Shown here one piece after another: positions 5,581-7,490 of a stretch of 7,490 nucleotides of DNA. Position 1 is the first letter of the stretch; every line of letters begins with the position of its first letter. This DNA comes from Litorivicinus sp. (GTDB lineage Bacteria; Pseudomonadota; Gammaproteobacteria; Pseudomonadales; Litorivicinaceae): the NCBI GenBank assembly GCA_018402605.1, contig JAGYIK010000053.1, positions 1 to 7,490 of the forward strand, given 5' to 3'. The notes beneath the pieces were generated by a model, which did no database searches, had not been told where the DNA came from, and saw only the letters and a list, made by a program, of their open reading frames with translations. Made by a program: the position numbers and the translations under genes.

Positions 5581-6923
5581 GAATTGGTAATACTGCTGAA
5601 TGTTGGCAACGTAAGTGCGCGCTTGCTCCCCACGGCCAAAGCCAAATTTTAATGACTGGTAATATTGCCGTTGTTGTAACAGTGGGAGTCGTGCTTCGAC
5701 ATCCTCCCAACGGTCTGGGTTTCCACCTTGCCGCTCAGTGAGGACTCTGGCGTCCTCCATATGACCAAGGCCCATATTATATGCTGCGAGGGTAAACCAG
5801 GTCCGATCAGGTTCAGTGATCCGTTCTGGTAGACGATTTCGCAATTGTTCAAGGTAGCGAGCTCCGCCTTCAATGCTTTGCTTGGGGTCAAGTCGTGATT
5901 CGTAACCCAGTTCTCGCATGGTGTTGAGGGTCAGCATCATGATGCCTCGAACGCCTGTTGGCGAGCGAGCGTTGGGATTGAGATGCGATTCTTGATAGGC
6001 CACTGCCACCAAGAGTCGCCAATCCCAGCCTGTCAGTAAGGCCGCCTCTTTAAATAGTGGTTCAAATTCAGGCAACCGCTCATCGATCTGTTGGGTAAAG
6101 GTTTTGACATCTGCGATCTGAGCCGGAGGCGGATTGATATGCTGCTCGATCAAGTTGTCAATCAAGGCTTGCTCCGCTGAGATGAAGGTATTGGCGGCAT
6201 CGACCAAGCACCAGGTCGGCAGTTTCTAGAATGCCCAGCCAATGGCGAGAACTCTCCCAATGCGTCGACAGTGAGTTCCGGAAGAGCGCCCGAACTCTGC
6301 GAAAATCGGTAGGGAATCACTGTGTGATGATCCGTTTGCCGTACGAGAATCTCTTCGCGATTGAGGTCCGTGGTCTCGACCCACTTGAGGTTGGGTTGGT
6401 GCGATGCCAATGCGGCGAGGGCCTGAGATTCCTCTGAATTCGAGGCAACCACAAGTTGAAAGCTGAGATCCTCGGAGAATTTAAGTTTCGGAGTGTCTCG
6501 ATGACGAATTAATTGGAGCTGGTAATCAAGGATTGGGGTACTCAGTGTCACTGGCGCTTCGACCCCCAAGGGTGTGCCGACTGCCAAATCGGCTTCACCT
6601 TTTCGCAGGGCGCGGAGCATGGGGGGTCCAGGCTCCACTTCAACAAAGTCGACAGACAGTCCCAAACGCTCTGCAAAGGCGTTCGAGAGTGCACGGTCAA
6701 ACTCACGAAAATCAACTGTGGCGCTATGGAAGGTTTCAGGGGCATTCGGGACAAGGACACGCAATGTGCCGGAGTCTGCGATGGATTCAAGACGTTTAGG
6801 CCATGAATCTTTGACAAAGGGCGCCGATTGAAAATGCAGCGCAAGGGCCAAGACGAGGAGTGACACCCACCAAAATTTTGCAGTCATTGCACGAAAAATA
6901 TGCCGAACGCGTGGGGGAAACAT
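5548..6923 (-). CDS. mltF: Membrane-bound lytic murein transglycosylase MltF, frameshifted
   Basis: MltF cuts the glycan strand of murein between MurNAc and GlcNAc, leaving 1,6-anhydroMurNAc, in the periplasm. From 6923 the protein shows a basic start and hydrophobic signal segment (WWVSLLVLALALHF), then a solute-binding-like domain (LRVLVPNAPETFH, FDRALSNAFAERLGL, RKGEADLAVGTPL). From 6207 the lysozyme-like domain follows: DWRLLVAVAYQESHLNP with catalytic Glu (codon 5989-5991), SPTGVRGIMML, FTLAAYNMGLGHM and GNPDRWEDV. Between them the frame changes near 6252 (a G missing from GAGGTT), near 6229 (a C missing) and at 6208 (one extra base); the join reads LGE-VLAIGWAF-LETADLV-LVDAANTF. Joined length is about 457 residues against 518 in E. 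coli, which has a longer tail. The ATG 6923 has GAGGAG 14 bases upstream, rather far; Met13 is an alternative. No lipobox cysteine is seen. It diverges from purL across 51 bases. Confidence 0.93.
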
Positions 6924-6930
6924 GGGGCTC

Positions 6931-6939
6931 TGGTAAACT
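6931..6939 (+). promoter_or_regulatory. Putative extended -10 element for purL
   Basis: TGGTAAACT has the form TG, one base, TAAACT, an extended -10 element. It lies 35 bases before the purL ATG, leaving a short leader. No good -35 sits 16-18 bases upstream, which extended -10 promoters can tolerate. GGTAAA (6932-6937) also forms a small dyad with TTTACC (6946-6951) around the start-site region. No site resembling the E. coli PurR operator is visible. Confidence 0.35.
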
Positions 6940-6960
6940 CCTCTTTTTACCGATGGACCG

Positions 6961-6965
6961 AAGGA
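6961..6965 (+). promoter_or_regulatory. Ribosome binding site of purL
   Basis: AAGGA lies 9 bases before the ATG at 6975, a standard spacing, and supports that start. Confidence 0.7.
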
Positions 6966-6974
6966 TCAACATCC

Positions 6975-7490
6975 ATGCTTATCCTGCAGGGAGGCAGTGC
7001 CCTCTCGTCATTTCGAATCCAAGCGTTGTGTGCGCAACTCCAATTAGTGGAGCCGAGTGTAACCGGTTTAGAGGCGACATTTGTCTATTTTGTTCTTGGC
7101 CAAGTGGATTCAAATCAGGCAATTGGCGAGCTTATTGGCGCAGAGGAGAAACCTCCAAAGGAGGGTGTCTTGGTCGTTCCCCGCTCAGGCACAACATCCC
7201 CATGGAGCTCGAAAGCAACGGATATTGCGCATAACTGTGGGATGCAAACGGTTACGCGGATCGAACGGGGCGTGCACTTTCAGATCCATGGAAAATCGGC
7301 GATACAGGTGGACACCATCCGCTCCATACTCTCTGACCCCATGCTTGAGGATGTATTGACGGCGCTGCCGGACGCAGAATTTTTCAAGCCAGGATCTCCG
7401 CCACCACTTGGGATCATTGCGCTTGGGGATGAGCCAAAGGAGGCCCTTGAGGGCGCAAACCGATACTTTGGCCTTGCACTATCGGACGAT
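6975..7490 (+). CDS. purL: Phosphoribosylformylglycinamidine synthase PurL, N-terminal part
   Basis: PurL makes FGAM from FGAR, glutamine and ATP, the fourth step of purine synthesis, in the cytoplasm. The window ends after 172 open codons of a protein that in gammaproteobacteria has about 1,290 residues. The reading is unbroken. The N-terminus MLILQGGSALSSFRIQAL matches E. coli MMEILRGSPALSAFRINKL, followed by the PurS-like N-terminal domain and the signature PRSGTTSPWSSKATDIAHNC (69-88), then RIERGV (95-100) and ANRYFGLALSDD at the edge, equal to the E. coli ANLRLGLALAED region. The ATG has a good ribosome binding site. The large one-chain form (not split PurL/PurQ/PurS) is the proteobacterial type. 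It is divergent from mltF, as in E. coli. No internal oddity is seen. Confidence 0.95.
   Translation, partial: MLILQGGSALSSFRIQALCAQLQLVEPSVTGLEATFVYFVLGQVDSNQAIGELIGAEEKPPKEGVLVVPRSGTTSPWSSKATDIAHNCGMQTVTRIERGVHFQIHGKSAIQVDTIRSILSDPMLEDVLTALPDAEFFKPGSPPPLGIIALGDEPKEALEGANRYFGLALSDD

Noticed and set aside
6513..6806. Overlapping plus-strand frames of 85-97 codons
   Set aside because: They are antisense to the well-matched solute-binding-like domain of mltF.
3902..6923. A novel multi-gene defence or mobile system suggested by many short broken frames
   Set aside because: Each piece maps in order onto three known housekeeping or metabolic proteins, so the disorder comes from frame breaks, not from new genes.
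6860..7359. Plus-strand frames of 92 and 124 codons across the mltF/purL junction
   Set aside because: Both conflict with the purL reading from 6975, whose protein match is clear and unbroken.

Overview
The window looks like an ordinary piece of a gammaproteobacterial chromosome of moderate GC. The strongest clue is the order tadA > < mltF < > purL (positions 5063-7490), which matches the order in Escherichia coli and many other gammaproteobacteria. RlmJ and the long single-chain form of PurL agree with this. I found no mobile element, CRISPR array, phage gene or RNA gene, and no undescribed system that I can defend.

Layout. Positions 1-632 hold no gene I can support. This stretch is relatively AT-rich and carries several strong inverted repeats: a 27-bp near-palindrome at 53-79, a 10-bp-arm repeat at 462-494 and a perfect 12-bp palindrome at 581-592. 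Positions 633-3905 hold five plus-strand genes in a compact run: a glutathione S-transferase-like protein with an extra C-terminal domain, the 23S rRNA methyltransferase RlmJ, a small three-helix membrane protein, a ten-helix EamA/DMT exporter and an SMR-type small multidrug transporter. Their short gaps suggest co-transcription of at least the first three.

Positions 3902-4996 (minus strand) hold a class V PLP-dependent aminotransferase whose family motifs are recognisable in order, but spread over all three frames with at least about ten frame changes. Positions 5063-5580 hold tadA, broken by one missing base. Positions 5548-6923 (minus strand) hold mltF, broken by three single-base frame changes inside about 45 bases. 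From 6975 to the window end the first 172 codons of purL are open and intact.

The main result of the hunt is this pattern of breakage. Indels are dense between about 4180 and 6252 and absent from the genes on either side. They hit an essential gene (tadA) and leave the protein motifs between breaks well preserved. That fits poor base accuracy in this stretch of the assembly better than gene decay. rlmJ also lacks a normal start codon where the family's first Met should be (AGG at 1573), which could be another base error. Functionally the genes are housekeeping (rRNA methylation, tRNA-Arg wobble editing, murein turnover, purine synthesis) plus two membrane exporters of the same superfamily.
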